DNA from: Desmodus rotundus
Taxonomy: Eukaryota; Chordata; Mammalia; Chiroptera; Phyllostomidae
Length of the DNA stretch: 64,000 nucleotides
Direction: 5' to 3'
NCBI RefSeq assembly: GCF_022682495.2
Contig: NC_071397.1
Coordinates: forward strand, 3,563,082 to 3,627,081
A program made the position numbers and the translations under genes. Shown here piece by piece: positions 1 through 13,059 of this stretch; within the stretch, counting starts at the first letter, position 1; every line of letters begins with the position of its first letter. The notes beneath the pieces are model-generated. The model was given only the letters and a program-made list of their open reading frames with translations, had not been told where the DNA came from and ran no database searches.

Positions 1-1100
1 GACCTTATAGCAGAGAGCGGCGGAGATGCTGATTGGCTTCTCTAGACACCGGCCACCAATGAGAGAGGCTAGTGGGGCCGCGTCACCTGTATCTGGGAAG
101 TAAGCCCCGGCGCAGGTTGTGCGGCGCAGAAGTGAAACCAGGGAGCCCGGGACTACCCAGCGCGGAGCTTCCCTGCCCAGACTCCGCCCTCGGGCCGAGA
201 CCCAAAGCGGTGGGCCCGGGCGCCCGGGACTTTGCCCCATGCCCTTCCTACTCTGAGAGCTCGTGGTCGCACCGCGTCCCCGAGGCCTGGCCCCGAGTCT
301 GTCCGGGGAGACCCGAGAGCGACCCCCAGGCTGGGCCCAGCGCCCTTTCCTCCGCTCTGTCCCCGGAGTCTCTCTCCCTGGAATGGACCCTGCCTCCCAC
401 CCCTGACCTCCCCTCTCGGGACTCTTCTAGAAGGAAGCTCACCGCCGGGGGACTGGGTGAGGGACGGGAGCTGCCCTGGGAATGGGGGGGGGGCAGGGGC
501 TCTCTCTTCGGCCCTGGAGGAGCTATGCCTGGAAACCCCGACAGAGATTCTCAGAGTCCAGTCTCCTCGTTGTCCGTGAGCTGCGGGGGGACACGGTCTT
601 GGAACTTCTGCCCAGCAGGAAGCTAATAATGTGGGAAAGAGGGGATTTGGGCCCCTCCGTTCAGAAATGTGTCTGAACAGCCCTGCAGTCAGCCCCACAA
701 AGCCCCTTAATTTCACTTCCCACCCCGTGCGTGTGTGTGTGCGGCTCGGGATTGTTGCTGTAAAATGACCTCCATCCGCAGCCCTCGGTGTGTCCCTGTG
801 AGCCCGCGTGCTGGAAGCGGTTTGCTGCTGTGCGTTTGGACGGAGCTGGCCCGGCCTCTGAGTTGCGAGCGCTCTGTGCGGCCACCCCCCTTGACGGGGA
901 GAAGGGAGGGAGGCTGGGCGTGTCCTGGACCCGGGCAGAGAGAGGGAAGTTCAGAGAGGGCGTGTCGGGGAGCCTGGAGCCCGTCAGCCTTCAGAGCAGC
1001 AGTGGCCCTGCCTCAGTTTCCCTGCTGTTCCCGGTCTCGGACAGGACGAAGCCTGTGAGCGGCCAGGGTCCAGAGCAGACGGGGGTCACACTGGGGATCA
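1..1100. promoter_or_regulatory. CpG-rich segment with CCAAT boxes (possible promoter)
   Basis: The first ~1 kb is GC-rich and dense in CG dinucleotides compared with the AT-rich repeats that follow. An ATTGG (inverted CCAAT) at 32-36 and a CCAAT at 56-60 sit at its left end. Long open frames on both strands (for example 72-626 plus and 153-716 minus) are what GC-rich sequence gives by chance, and none resembles a protein I know. It could be the edge of a CpG-island promoter of a gene or non-coding RNA outside the window. Confidence 0.5.
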
Positions 1101-1394
1101 CAACAGCAGGGACATCAGTCACTTCCATTCCCTGGGGCAGAGGGTCAGGGTGTCATTCTCCTGCCCACACACGATGGAATAGGGGAGGAAAAACGACAGG
1201 AGAGGAAAAGGGACGACCTGCTGGGCCAGCACCTTTCAGCAGAGGAGAAAGGCTGAGGCCTCGAGCACCAGCTGGGGCACTGGCTCTGGCTGGGAGCTTC
1301 TCTTGCACCTGTGTGAATCCAGGGGCTGCTGAGAACAAAAGAGGAATAGAGGAAGTGACTTCATGCAAGAAACGCCACATAGGAAAGGCCCACA

Positions 1395-3760
1395 GCTGAC
1401 ATCATAATCAACGGAGAAAATCTAAAGCTTTTCTTCCAAGATCTGGTACAAGGCAAGGAGGTCCACCCTCACTGTCTGTGTTCGACATACTTCTGGGAGT
1501 CGTAGCCAGAGCAATCAGTCAAGAGAAAGAAAGAAGTAAATGTATCTTCGCTTACAGATGACCTGCTCATATATGTAGAAAACTTCCATGACTCAACAAA
1601 TAACTGTTAAAACTAATAAATGAATGCAGTTAAGTTGAAGGAGACAAAATCAACATACAGTAATCAGTGGTGTTTCTATACATTAACAATGAACTATCTG
1701 GAAAGGAGATTATTACAACACAATCTCATTCACAAAAACACTAACATAGGGATAAACTTAGCCAAAGAGACGAAAACGTGTACTCTGAAAATTATAAAAC
1801 ACCGATGAAGGAAATCAGGGCAGGAGGAGATAAAGGGAGAGCCATCCATGTCCAGGGGGTGGAAGCATCTTGTCAGATGTGCACACCACCCGAAGTGATC
1901 CACAGGTTCAATGCAACCCTTGTCACAACCCCAACGGCATTCATCGTGGAAATAGAAAAACAATCTTAATCACAATAAAAAATCACAAAAAAACCTGAAT
2001 AACCAAAGCAACCTTGAATAATAAGAAGAAACTGGCAGCATAACACTTCCTGGATTCAGAATATATCACAAAGCTACAGTAATCAAAACAGTATGGTACT
2101 GGCATTAAAATCAGATATATGGATTAAGGGAATACCATAGAGATCCCAGAAAAAAATCCATGCATTTGTGGTCATTAGGCTTTCAACAAAATTTCAAAAA
2201 GCAATGGGGATAAAATGGTCTCTTCTATGAGTGTCGTGGGGGAAACTGGCTATCTACATGCAGAAGAGTGAAATGACTTCCTTATCTCACAGCATATACA
2301 AAAGTCAACTGAAATGGATTCTAAAATTAAATATAAGATCTGAAAACGTCAATTCCCTAAAGAAAACATAGGGAAAAGCTCCTTGACATTGGTTTTGGAT
2401 TTGTTTTGTTTTTGTTTTTGTCTTGGCTGTCACTCCAAGAGTATAGACAACAAAAGCAAAAATAAACAAGTTGGACTGTATCACACTAAAAACCTCTTCA
2501 AAACAAAAGGGACAGGCATCAGAGCTAAAGGCAACCTATGGAATTGGAAAAAGTATTTTCAAACCACGTGATAAGGGTTTAACATCCAAAGTATATAAGG
2601 CACTCATCCAATTCAATAGCAAAACTACAAGTGTCTGGAGGAAAAATTGGGCAAAGGACCTGTACAGACATTTCTCCAAAGAAGATGCACAGCTGGCCAA
2701 CAGGTGTATGAAAAGGTTCTCAATCAAATGCACAATGAGCCCTGGCTGCTGTGGCTCAGTGGATTGAATGCTGGCCTGGGAATCAAAGGGTCACTAGTTC
2801 CACTCCCAGTCACGGCACATGCCTGGTTGTGGGCACGTCCCCAGTAGGGGTGTGTGAGGCGCAACCACACTGATGTTTCTCTCCCTCTCTTTCTTCTTCC
2901 CTTCCCCTCTCTCTAAAAATAAATAAATAAAATATTTAAAAAAACCACAGTGAGAAGAGAGATCACTTCACACCTGTCAGAATGGCTATTATCAAATGAC
3001 AAAAGATAAGTGTTAATGAGAATGTGGAGATAAGGGAATCCTTGTACATTATTAGTGGGAATGGAAGTTGCTGCAGCCACGAAAAAAAAAACCACCAGGC
3101 AAGTTCATCAAAAAATTAAACATAGCACTACCTTATGACCCAGGAATCCGCTCTGAGTCCACACCCATAGGAAGTGATCTGGACTTTGCAGAGACACCCA
3201 CACCTCCGGGTTCTCTGCGGCATTATTCACAATGGCCGAGACACGAAAACGACCTCAATGTCCGTCCGTGGCAAGTGAATAAAAATGTGATAAACACACA
3301 CATGGAATAATATCCGGCTTTAAATAGAAGGACATTCTCCTGTTTGTGACAGTATGGATGAACCCGGAGCACATTATGCTCAGTGAAATAAGTCAGCACA
3401 GAAAGACAACACCTGCATGACCTCATGTCTGTAGAATCTAAGATAGAGAATTCACAGGAACAGAGAGTGGAACGGCATTTATTAGGGGCTGGGGGCAGGT
3501 GGCACAGGGTACAGAGTGTCAGTCACACAGGATGAGTAAGGTCTGGCCCTCTGTGTACAGCACGGTGACTGTAGCCAAAACGATCCTGAGGTCTGTTAAG
3601 AGGGTGGGTCTTCAGGGGTCCCACGGCACACGAACACACAGGAAGAAAACGGTTACTATGGAGGCGGCGGATACGTGAGTTACTTAACTGTGGGCATCAT
3701 TGCGCAGTGTGTGCGTGGTATATTAAACATCAAGTTCATTACCTTACATGTAATGCAGTC
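1395..3760 (+). mobile_element. LINE-1 fragment (ORF2 3' part and 3' UTR)
   Basis: The plus strand carries degenerate ORF2 C-terminal sequence followed by L1 landmarks such as 'CAGAATGGCTATTATCAAA' and 'CAGTGAAATAAGTCAG', then a 3' UTR. It is 5' truncated, full of stops and split by a SINE at 2744-2937. Not functional. Confidence 0.85.
2744..2937 (+). mobile_element. VES-type SINE
   Basis: tRNA-derived head 'CCCTGGCTGCTGTGGCTCAG', the box 'ACTCCCAGTCACGGCAC', a T/C-rich tail and an AAATAAATAAATAAAA end. It is inserted in the L1 around it, with an approximate 9-base duplication (CACAATGAG / CACAGTGAG). Confidence 0.9.
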
Positions 3761-6700
3761 TGGCAGCTGATTGCTGCTGGAGAAGATGGTGTCACAGCGA
3801 ACCTGCGGCTCTGCAGCTTCCTGGTGAGGCCCTCCACAGTGTCCATTCCAATTTCTGGTTTTGGGCATTTCTCTCACCTTAGCAACTTGCTAAACTCCCG
3901 TCACTCTAATTCCTACCCAACGTGTCCACTTTCCCAGAAAAAGAGGACAGAAAAGCTGCACCTCCCTCAGCCTCTCCATCTCCCACCCTTCATGCTTGCC
4001 CTTGTCTCTGTGATAGGGTCCTGTCTTCTCCACCCTCCATGGGCTCCCTCGGGTTGGTGCACCAGGTGTCCAGGCACCAGCTGACAGGAGGAAGCCTTGC
4101 AGTCCTCTCGGTTCTGCACACACCTCCCCTCTCTCCTTCCCCTTGTACTTCGACATCCTGCAGAACAGCACAATCCGCCCCAGCACTGCTGTGCTCTAGC
4201 CACGGGGAACCCAGGGGAACAAAATGGGGTCTCAGCCCCCAAGGATCTCATGCCCCCACCCCACCCCCACCCTACTTGGCAGTCAGTGGGGGTGTGGCTC
4301 CTGTGGGAACTGCTGCAGCCAACCTGCTCTCCCCAAGGCCTCCCTGATTTCCAAACCACATTTCAACCTGTCTTTACTTCCCCTTCCTAAGTCTGCCCAC
4401 TGTCTTAGGTCACTCTCTCGGCCTCAGCTCCTCTGCCACTTCTCTGCCCAGATGCTCCTAAGACTTTCTCTTTACTTCCTGGAACCTTCTGTGAGCCAAC
4501 GTCAATCACAGTTGTTCACACTCCTAGGAGTCAGTCCTTTGCTCTCTTCTCACTGATCTCCGTCCCTGGATGTTCTAATCTAGTCCAGAACCTTCTCCTC
4601 AGCCCCAGAGCTTCACTGTGCCTGTGCATCAGACAGTGTACGGGAGTCCCTCCAGAGTCTGAAAGCCAACTGCCCCCTTGTTCTCCCTGCAGTGCATCTT
4701 CTCGACAGCACCTGCTGCACAGGCTGCACCAGCAGCCCCACCTGCCCCAGCACACACCTGGAAGTTGCCCGTCCCCGCTCTCCCTCACCGCCACATCCAG
4801 CCGGGTGCCAGCACCCATCAGCTCCCCAGGGCCTCAGCTCACTGCATTCTCAGCCCCGCTCTGTGTCCATGCAGCTGGACTTCTAAACACTTTGTTTTCT
4901 AACAGTGACTTAGGGGACCACGGGCAGGTCACAGAAACTTTCTAGGTCCCACGTTCCCCCCTGTGAATGGAGAGGATTTAACTGAAGTCCTTTCTAGCAG
5001 TGAATAAAAGAAAGACCCGTCACGAAGAAAAGAAGTTAGAGAGTAAATAAACACACATACACACACACAGACATAAAGAGATACAATGTGACTCAATGCC
5101 AAGGGCTGGCCCAGTGACCTTTGGAGAGGCCCAGTGGGTCGTACTGAGGGGAGAGCATGGAGTCTTCCCAGGGAGGGGTCCTTCTCATGGGGTCTCAGGG
5201 AGGAGCAGAATCTCACTGGGGAGAGGTCTGAGCAGAGGCCCAGCGGGGAGGAAGGAGTTGGGGAAATGGAGGGTGTGGTTCTCTCTGACTCGCTTCCTGC
5301 CACAGCCCGAGGAAGCTTCCTGATATTTCTCTGCTCTTCCACAGTTAGGTGTCTCTCTTCCATGCCAGTGTTGCATCTTGACTGTGCCTTCATTTCGTTG
5401 TGCTGCATTGCTGGACATGTGGGCGTAAGTGTCTGAAAGCTTCCTTAAAGCTTGGTGTGGGAACGGCTTCCCAGCTCCCAAGTCCATCCATGCATCTTCC
5501 CTCTTTCCAAGCACAGCTGTGGAGAGACCTGACTCACAAGGTGTGGAACGTACCCTCATCAGTGAAAGTCATCACAGACCCCAGAGACCTATGGGGTGGA
5601 CGCCGTGTTCCTAGAGGCATTAACGATGAAAATTTCAATGAATTTGGCAGCCTCCACATGCTGCTCTTGGCAGGGAGAGCCGCCGGCAGCGCTCGGGCGG
5701 GTGTGTGTCTCCAGAGGGAACAGTGACCTAGCACATTGCTGTTCGCCTCGGTCTGAGTCCCCGGGGGCCCGCTCTGTTCTCGGTCACGTCTGGGAACCAG
5801 GGTGGTGAGAGCGTTTTGCGTGTTTCATCCTCTTCACGTTAACTTTAAGAGAAATACCTACTGTCTTCTTCTTTTTCTTACTGAGTGTCTAACATGGTGT
5901 TTAGTACATGTATGTGCATCAGTAAGTGAGTGATCCAACATATAACATGACCTACGTGCTTGGAACCTGAGAGGAAACTCCAAAGTTTGTGAAATATGTA
6001 TTTTAAGGAGCCGTCTCTTATCTCATAAAAAGAATATCTCAAATCTAAACCCCAGAGCTAATGTGTCACACAACTGCTGACATGTCATTTAGTTACACGT
6101 GTGGTGGCTGCAAATGTGTTTAAATAGGGTGCTCACCTGATGGGGTGTATAGTCTTTCCCCCATCAGGGGAGAACTGGGAAAGGGTGAGCCAACCAGGAG
6201 AACTAAAGCCCCAGATGAAGCTGCCCTAAATATTGGGTGGCCTCTCTGAGGGTAGAGGAGAGGATGGAGGTAAGGGGCGGGCCCACGTGGGTCTGTAGTG
6301 TGTGGGTTCTTTATTTTGTATGGGGAAAAACTTCACGAGTCTAGTGATTTTGAGGGTGCCTTTAATAAGGCTGGGGACAGTGAAACTGAGGAAGGACTTC
6401 GGGTAAGAGAAGTAACAAGAGAGAGCCTAGGGGGGTGCTTTGGCTCACCTGGAAGTCAGAGAAAAAGGGGGCCTTGGAGGCTGGATCAGGGGTAAGCCGG
6501 GCTGAGCTGCTGCTGTTCACTGCTGCCCTGGCTGCCAGCCTCCTTGGGACCTGAGAGTTTAGGAGGAAGTAAGAGGCTCATGCAGGGGGAAGGGCATGAG
6601 CTCAGCTTTCTTCTGCTTTACTGTTTTACTTGTATCTTGGGTCCGCCTGGGTTTTAATGGGGTTTTTGTTATTCGGTTCCCTGACTTCATCTGTCCTTGG

Positions 6701-7472
6701 GTTTAGCTGGCACAAAAGACATTAATTGGGTCTCTGTTCTCTCTTTTCCCAGAGCAGGGAGATTAAGCTATGCATTCCCTGGTTAGGGAGGAGAGGTATG
6801 AACTATTCGCTCTCAAGGCCTTGATGAGGGGAGATAAGGTCTTGGGATTCACCGGCTGCCTGTGAGTTGCCCAAACTGTTCAGCCTTGTTCAATCTCCTT
6901 GTCTGTTCTCCCATCCACTTGCCCAGGAGTCTCCTAGCTTCTCACTATCCTGTCACAGAGGTTCGAGGAGCAAGAAGGCGGATGTTTAGGAGTGATCTGC
7001 CTACTACCTCTGCCACCCTAGTGATGGCCAGAACGACTCTGGTTCCTCTGTCCTACCACCTGCTCACTGGAATCTGCACAGCTGGTGGCAGAGGACAGGG
7101 AGAGGGGGTGGGGCTCGCCTCCGGGGCCACCAGGAAAGCCTTTTGGCCACACAGGGTTATTGTTAAGGTGGGACCCCACTTGCTGGCTCAGATGTCTGAC
7201 TGCCTCCTCTCCCGGTGCCTGGTGCCCCCAGGACCCTGAGCCCGAGGCCCCTCTTCCGCCCAGCAGCCTCTCCTTCTGCCAGCCCTTGGCCTCTCCCCAC
7301 CCAGCTGGCCCAGTTCCGAATGTGTTCCTGTAACTTTAACCAGTTAGTTAGTCCTTGTTTCTCCTCCACAGTTATCAGTCAGGGAACATCTGTCAGCTTA
7401 GAAATATAATTTTGAAACTTTGGGGATAATATTTACCTTATTATTAAAAAGGCTCAAGCCTTAGCTCTACTA
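3761..7472. other. Intergenic sequence without recognised features
   Basis: About 3.7 kb of mixed composition. There is a short CA-rich run near 5050-5075. Open frames such as 4929-5408 (minus) have no start context or family resemblance. I see no gene or clear repeat. Confidence 0.55.
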
Positions 7473-7651
7473 TTGGGCTACCCAAAAACTCATTTAGTTT
7501 TTTCCATATGAAGACTCTAGTAAAGCTTAGTTGTATTTAACTTCATTTGAAACAATTCTGTTAGATTTTATTGTGACAGCTGTCATATCAGCATGTTAAA
7601 AAAAAACTTACCAAAATTGGTGAATTTTATGCAGCCATTTTAATATTGAAG

Positions 7652-7803
7652 ATGGAAGAAAACATGCAACATTTTTGGCGTATTCTGCTTTATTATTTCA
7701 ACAAAGGTAAAAACACAACTGAAATGCAAAAAATGATTTGTGCAGTGTTTGGAGAAGGTGCTGTGCCTGACTGAATGTGTCAAAAGTGGTTTGTGAAGTT
7801 TCT
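7652..7803 (+). pseudogene. Mariner transposase N-terminal fragment
   Basis: An ATG at 7652 opens a frame encoding the N-terminal DNA-binding region of a mariner transposase, with 'CAVFGEGAVPD' followed by an in-frame TGA and then 'MCQKWFVKF'. The catalytic D,D34D region is absent, removed by the internal deletion. Confidence 0.8.
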
Positions 7804-7809
7804 TGGTAT

Positions 7810-7907
7810 ATTGACATTTTGGACAAATAAATCTTTGCTGTGAGGCTGTCCTATGCATGGGAAGGTGTTCAGCAGCACCCTTGGCCTCTACCCACTAGAA
7901 GCCAGTA
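7810..7907 (-). repeat. MER20-derived filler inside the mariner
   Basis: The plus strand runs from ATTGACATTTTGGACAAAT to CCCACTAGAAGCCAGTA. It aligns with the reverse complement of the internal part of MER20, including 'TTGGCCTCTACCCACTAGA', and lacks both MER20 termini. Mariner sequence resumes on either side. Confidence 0.82.
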
Positions 7908-8032
7908 AGTGGGAGATTGCCAACATAGTCAAAATACCCAAATCAATAAAGTCTTCATTTTCATTTTCAGAAAATGAAAAATGTGTCTTTTATTTTATGG
8001 AAAAAACTTAGTGGACTCTCTGGCCAACCCAA

Positions 8033-9519
8033 TATGTAGCAGTGACCCGAGCAGGAAGAAGCTAAGTTTCCATTTCCTGAAATGTAGACTAGCAATAACC
8101 CTGCCGACCCTGACGGGCTGACTACGAGAACCGGACGAGTGAGCACATGTAAAATGTGTAGCATGTGTCAGCTCCCTTCCCCCTTTCCATGTGTGATCAT
8201 TTTCATATGTGCACAATTTAAAGGAATTCATGGGAGAGAGACCCGTACAGCCTGCACCTGCTACAGAAAAATCTCAAGAGGAGGTGCCATTTGGGCCAGA
8301 CCTTAAGGGTTGAAAAGATTTTGTTGACTGTCTGCTAAATCTTCCCACCTTCCTCTTTCCCGAGTAGTTTTATTTACTGGGAGATAAGGAGGACAAAAGA
8401 GTAGCTACAAAAACTCAAACCCACAGCCACTTTCTGCAACTGCCCAGGTAATGTGACAGGGGGGACCTGGGACTGTGGCTGGAGGCTCTGGGGCAGTGAG
8501 TGTGGAGAAGGGGGAGCCCGGTCGGGAAGCTCATTTAGTGTCAGAGCTAAAAGGATGTCTCCTCCATGGGTCTGGTTTCTTCAGGCAGGTGTGCTCGCTC
8601 ACCTCCTGCTCACTAGGGGTTGCCCATGACTCCAACTCCTCCACCTGCAGGTGCTTATGGAACATTTGTTCTGGGCAGGGAGCTCTGGTCACCTGCCCTC
8701 ACCCTCCCACACACTTGCACATTCTCCCCGCATTCCCACAAATCTCAGTGCGCCTGCTGCCCCTCCATCCCATCACACGCAGCCTTTGCTCTCTGTTGTC
8801 TGGGTTTCCTTGACGGCTGCCACCACTGTCCCACAGAACATCTTTTCTTATGGGATCCTGGCACTGCCTCCCCTCGCCCCCTGCTGGACATTATTCAGTA
8901 TCACCCAGCACTGCTTCAGCTGCTTCTTTTCCCAGCCTGACGCCTCCCCAGTGCCCAGGCTTCTGAAGGCACAGGCTGCACAGCTGAGCTGCCCTGCTGG
9001 CTAGTTCCCAACCCCTGTGTGTGACTAACAGCAGCAAGGTGTCCCTCCCAGCTCAGCACGTGGCCCCAGCAGGGTTGGAGTGGGGTCTCGGGCTTTGAAG
9101 GGCTGTTTTCAGGAGACTCAAGCACTGTCACCCCTGAAAGTTGAGGCAGCAAGATGAAGGCAGTCTCTCCCAGGTGTATCCCAGATGAAAGTGTGGAGGA
9201 TCTAAAAGAGGAAGGATCCATGAGAGGAAAGGAAAATTAGTGGAAGACTAAGAAACCTAGTTTATAGCCCTTCCTCTCACGGTGTGGGGTATAAATTTGA
9301 ACTAGGAAGCTAAAGAGCCTTCTGAGCAACAAACATAGGACCCTGGAGCCACCACATTAAATCAGCCACAGGGAGGCCGCACAAAGAGGAGGTCTTTCCC
9401 TCAGTCAGTCCGTCCTCGGCCTTCCACGTCCCTGCGCATTCTCATCTCATCCCACAAATCTCAGTCCGCCCTAATACTCTACCGGGGAGCAGGGAGAGCC
9501 TGCTAAGGGGGAAATTGAT
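8033..9519. other. Intergenic sequence without recognised features
   Basis: Mixed-composition DNA with no repeat I can name. Open frames at 8475-9004 (plus) and 8916-9221 (minus) show no recognisable domain. Confidence 0.5.
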
Positions 9520-11960
9520 AGCTGTAATGTTTATGTTAAAAAAGGAAAAAGACCTGAAATCAATCACCTACTTTACAACTTCAGGAACTAGCAGAAGGAG
9601 CACTAAGCCCAAAGCCAGTAGATGAAAGGGAATAGTAAAAATTAGAACAGAGTAAATAAAACAGAGAATAGAAAAACAATAGTGAAAATAAACAAACCAG
9701 GCACTGGTTCTTTGGAAAGATTAACACAGTTGAGCAACCATTATGTAGCTTGACTAAGAAAACAAGAGCAGATGAAATTACTAAAATCAGAAGTGAGGCG
9801 GGAACACCGCTATTGATGCCACAGAAGGAGAGAGGTTAAAGGAGAGTAGTGCGAACAATCGCACAACCAACAACTCGGTTGCGTGGACGGAATGGACAAG
9901 TTCCTAGGAACACAGAAGCTATCGGGACTGTATCAACAAGAAATAGAAAGTCTCAGCAGACCTGTAACTAGTAAGAAGAGGAATCAGTAATCAAACACCT
10001 CCTGACGAAGAAAAGCCCTGGAGCCGTGGGCTTTGTTGATGAATTGTACTAAGTACTAAAGAACTAATACCAATTCTCCTCAAATTCCAGCAAAGAATTG
10101 AAGAGGACAGAACACATTTTAATTCATTCTATGAAGCTGGCCTTGTCCCGATGCCAAACCTAGACAAAGACACCGCAAGAATTAGATCAACGTCCCTTAT
10201 AAACATTGATGCAAAAACCATAAAAATATTAGCAAAATGAATCCAGCAGCGTGTTAGATGTATTGTACAGAAAGTGGGATCAACGTACAAAACCGATCAA
10301 TGATGAATACCACATCACCAGAATGAAGGGGAAAAACTCTTTATCAACTCAATAGATGCGGAAAAAGCATTTGATGCAATCCAACACTCTTCTGTGGTAA
10401 AATCACTGAAGAAATTAGTGTTTTTAGCATTAATAAGGTAGAAGGAAACTATGTTAACATAATAAAAGCCATACATGAAATACCACAGCTGACCTCGTCC
10501 TTAATGGTGGAAGACAGAGCTGTCCCTGCAGTTTAGGAAGAAGACGAGGGTGCCTGCTTTTGCCACTTCTGTTCAAGACAGTGTTAGAAGTTCTAGCCAG
10601 AGCAGGTAGGCAAGAAAAAGAAGCAAAGGCAGCCAAATTGGGAATTAAAAAGTAAAATGATCTCTGTTCACTTGTGACACAGTCCTATCATTAGAAAACC
10701 ATAAATATTCCACAAAAAGAACCGTTAGAATGAATAAATGAATTCAGCAAAGAAAGAAGATACACAATCAACACATAAAAATCAGTTGTGTTTCTATACA
10801 TTCAAAATCAACAGTCCAAAAAGAAATTAAAGAAACAGTTCCATACATAATAGCATAAAAAAGAATAAAATGATTAAGAACCAAGGAGGTGAACGCTGTG
10901 TGCACCGAAAACTACAAAATGTTGCTGAAACTAAAGAAGATATAAATAAATAGACCAGTGTTCCATGTTCACGAACTGGAAGACTTAATATTACTAAAAT
11001 ATCAATGCTACCCAGAGTAATTTACAGATTCAGTGCAATCCTAATGATGCTTTTTTCGGAAATGGAAATAGCCATCCTAAAATTGATACGGAGTCACAAA
11101 GAACCCCAAATTGCTGAAACGATCTTGAAAAAGAAGAGAAGAGTCCCAGGCTCACACCTCCTCACCGAACGTTTACCGCAGAGCCCCGCGCAGGGCTGGC
11201 GTCAGGACCCACACGCTGACAGAGGCGGTGAAGGGGCCTGGAAATGAGCTCCTGCCTATGTGGTCGGATAATTTCCAACGTGAGCTCAAGACAATTTAAT
11301 GGGGGAAAGACAATTCTTTTCAACAAATGGTGCTGAGAAAACTGGATATCCAGATGTAAAAGAATGAAGTTGGACCCTTACCTAACACCATACATAAAAA
11401 TTAACTCAAAGATTTAAATGTAAGAAAACTATAACTCCTAGGAGAAATCATAGGGAAAAAGTTTCATGACGTTGAATTTGGCAGTGATATTTTTGGGCAT
11501 GACATCAATGCACAGATAAAAAAGAAACTGAAGAATTGGACTTCATCAAAATTTTTAATAACTTTTGTTTATCAAAGTATACTATCAACAGAGTAAAAAG
11601 TCAACTTACCAAACGAGAAAAATGTTTTAAAATCATATCTCTGAGAGGGGATTAATACCCAGAATGTGCAGGGAATGCCTACAACTCAACAACAACAAGA
11701 AAAACAACCCTATATAATGGTGGCGCTAAGGGCTTGAACAGCCATTTCTCCAAAGAAGATACACAAATACGCAGTAAGTGCAGGAACAGGTGCTGAGCGT
11801 CACTAATCACCCAGGAAAGGCTCATGAAAACCACAGTGCTTACTGTAGCACCACCTCACACCCATGGGGAAGGCTACTACCAAAGAACAGAAAACGAGTG
11901 TGGGTGTGGGCATGGAGAAACAGGAACTTGGCCTTGCCCAAGAAAGAGATGAATTTTTTT
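9520..11960 (+). mobile_element. LINE-1 fragment (ORF2)
   Basis: Plus-strand L1 ORF2 with many stops, from reverse-transcriptase sequence to the C-terminal region. Landmarks are 'GCACTGGTTCTTTGGAAAGA' (9703 on), 'GATGCGGAAAAAGCATTTGA' near 10360 and 'CAAATGGTGCTGAGAAAACT' near 11324. It fades into unassigned AT-rich DNA after about 11950. Confidence 0.85.
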
Positions 11961-12160
11961 CAAAAATATTTTTCTTAACATGAGGATCTGCATCTGTACC
12001 TTTAAATGTCCAATTTAGGGGTTTTCCTATCAGCATTTGGACTCCAGAGTGTAATGAGACCGGTTATATGTTTTTTAATAAACTTTTAATGTGTAAATTT
12101 CAAACTATCTTCAGATACAAAGGATGAGAGGTTATAGCTTCAATATTTTTAGTTTCCTTT

Positions 12161-12375
12161 TTTTTTAATGGTTTCATTTATTTATTTATTTTTAGAGAGA
12201 GGGGAAGGGAGGGAGAAAGAGAGGGAGAGCAACATCAGTGTGTGGTTGCCCCTCTTGTGCCCCCTACTGGGGATCTAGCCTGCAACTGAGGCATGTGCCC
12301 TGACTGCGAATGGAACTAGCGACCCTTTGCTTTGCAGTCCAGCACTCAGTCCACTGATCCACACCAGCCAGGGCT
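12161..12375 (-). mobile_element. VES-type SINE
   Basis: Minus-strand copy: the T-rich tail starts at about 12161, 'CCCCCTACTGGGGATCTAG' lies in the middle, and the element ends in 'CACACCAGCCAGGGCT'. Confidence 0.92.
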
Positions 12376-12935
12376 ACACTTTCAGTTTCTTCCCAGAAGA
12401 TGGAGGTTGAGGCTCTGAGATTTACAGGAGGCGGGAGGGGAGACTTCTATGGAATCAAGCAGCTTCTACCAACACGGTAGAGTTCCTGAGCCTGGAAAGG
12501 GATGACCAGTAAGACACCTGCTAAGGTAGAGCTGCCTCAAGACGACCAGGGCGGTGTGCTTGTCCCAGAAGGTGGAGCAAGAGACGATGCAGACCGCCTG
12601 GCATAGGTAGGCACAACTTGCATCACTTCTCCGTCCAGGAAATTCTGGAAAGAGAACTAGACCACCTGAATTCCTGCAGTTATGTGGGTTGGGCACTTGA
12701 ACTATTTATTAATTACTCAGGAAAGGGTTCCCCCAGGAAGTTAAAGACCATGTAGACATTTACATTGCATGTTAGTATACTGGGTTTTCTTCCTTTTGTC
12801 ACATCACTCCTAGTCCTGTGCACATCCTTGTGTGGCAGATGAAGAGACCTTTGGTGGAAGGAACCACAGCTGTGATCCCGGAGCCTTGCGCAGTGCAGAA
12901 GCAAAATGGACTCAAGGTGATCAAATACATATATA
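12376..12935. other. Intergenic sequence without recognised features
   Basis: About 560 bp of unassigned DNA between a SINE and a MITE. No gene seen. Confidence 0.5.
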
Positions 12936-13059
12936 CACGGTGGGCAAAGGTAAGTTTACAGTTGTCCGTATGGAAAAGATGTGCAGGTTATGGTTATCAC
13001 AATAGCTTATTAACTGTGTTTCACATAGTCACTGTAAATATACTTTTGCTCACTCACTG
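12936..13059. mobile_element. TA-flanked MITE (Tc1/mariner-like)
   Basis: 124 bp bracketed by TA. The ends are inverted repeats: CACGGTGGGCAAAGGTAAGT at the left and, reading in from the right, CAGTGAGTGAGCAAAAGTAT. The family matches the cleaner copy at 63679-63803. Confidence 0.72.

Larger units (their letters stand above)
7473..8032 (+). mobile_element. Mariner transposon, internally deleted, with MER20 filler
   Basis: TA duplications (7471-7472 and 8033-8034) bracket imperfect terminal inverted repeats that begin TTGGGCTACCC and, from the other end, TTGGGTTGGCC. Both contain AGTTTTTTCCATA. The sequence resembles the Mariner1 family of cattle as I remember it. The transposase start is visible at 7652 (MEENMQHFWRILLYYF, a helix-turn-helix N-terminus) but stops at 'VPD*' and is then broken. 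Two junctions replace most of the ~1.3-kb element. The first lies at 7810-7907 and holds 98 bp of MER20-like DNA. The second is near 7945, after AAATCAA, where the sequence jumps to the 3' end. Dead copy. Confidence 0.88.

Noticed and set aside
72..716. Long open frames on both strands at the left edge (184 and 187 aa)
   Set aside because: They overlap in GC-rich DNA with low stop-codon density, have proline/arginine/serine-rich low-complexity content and resemble no family.
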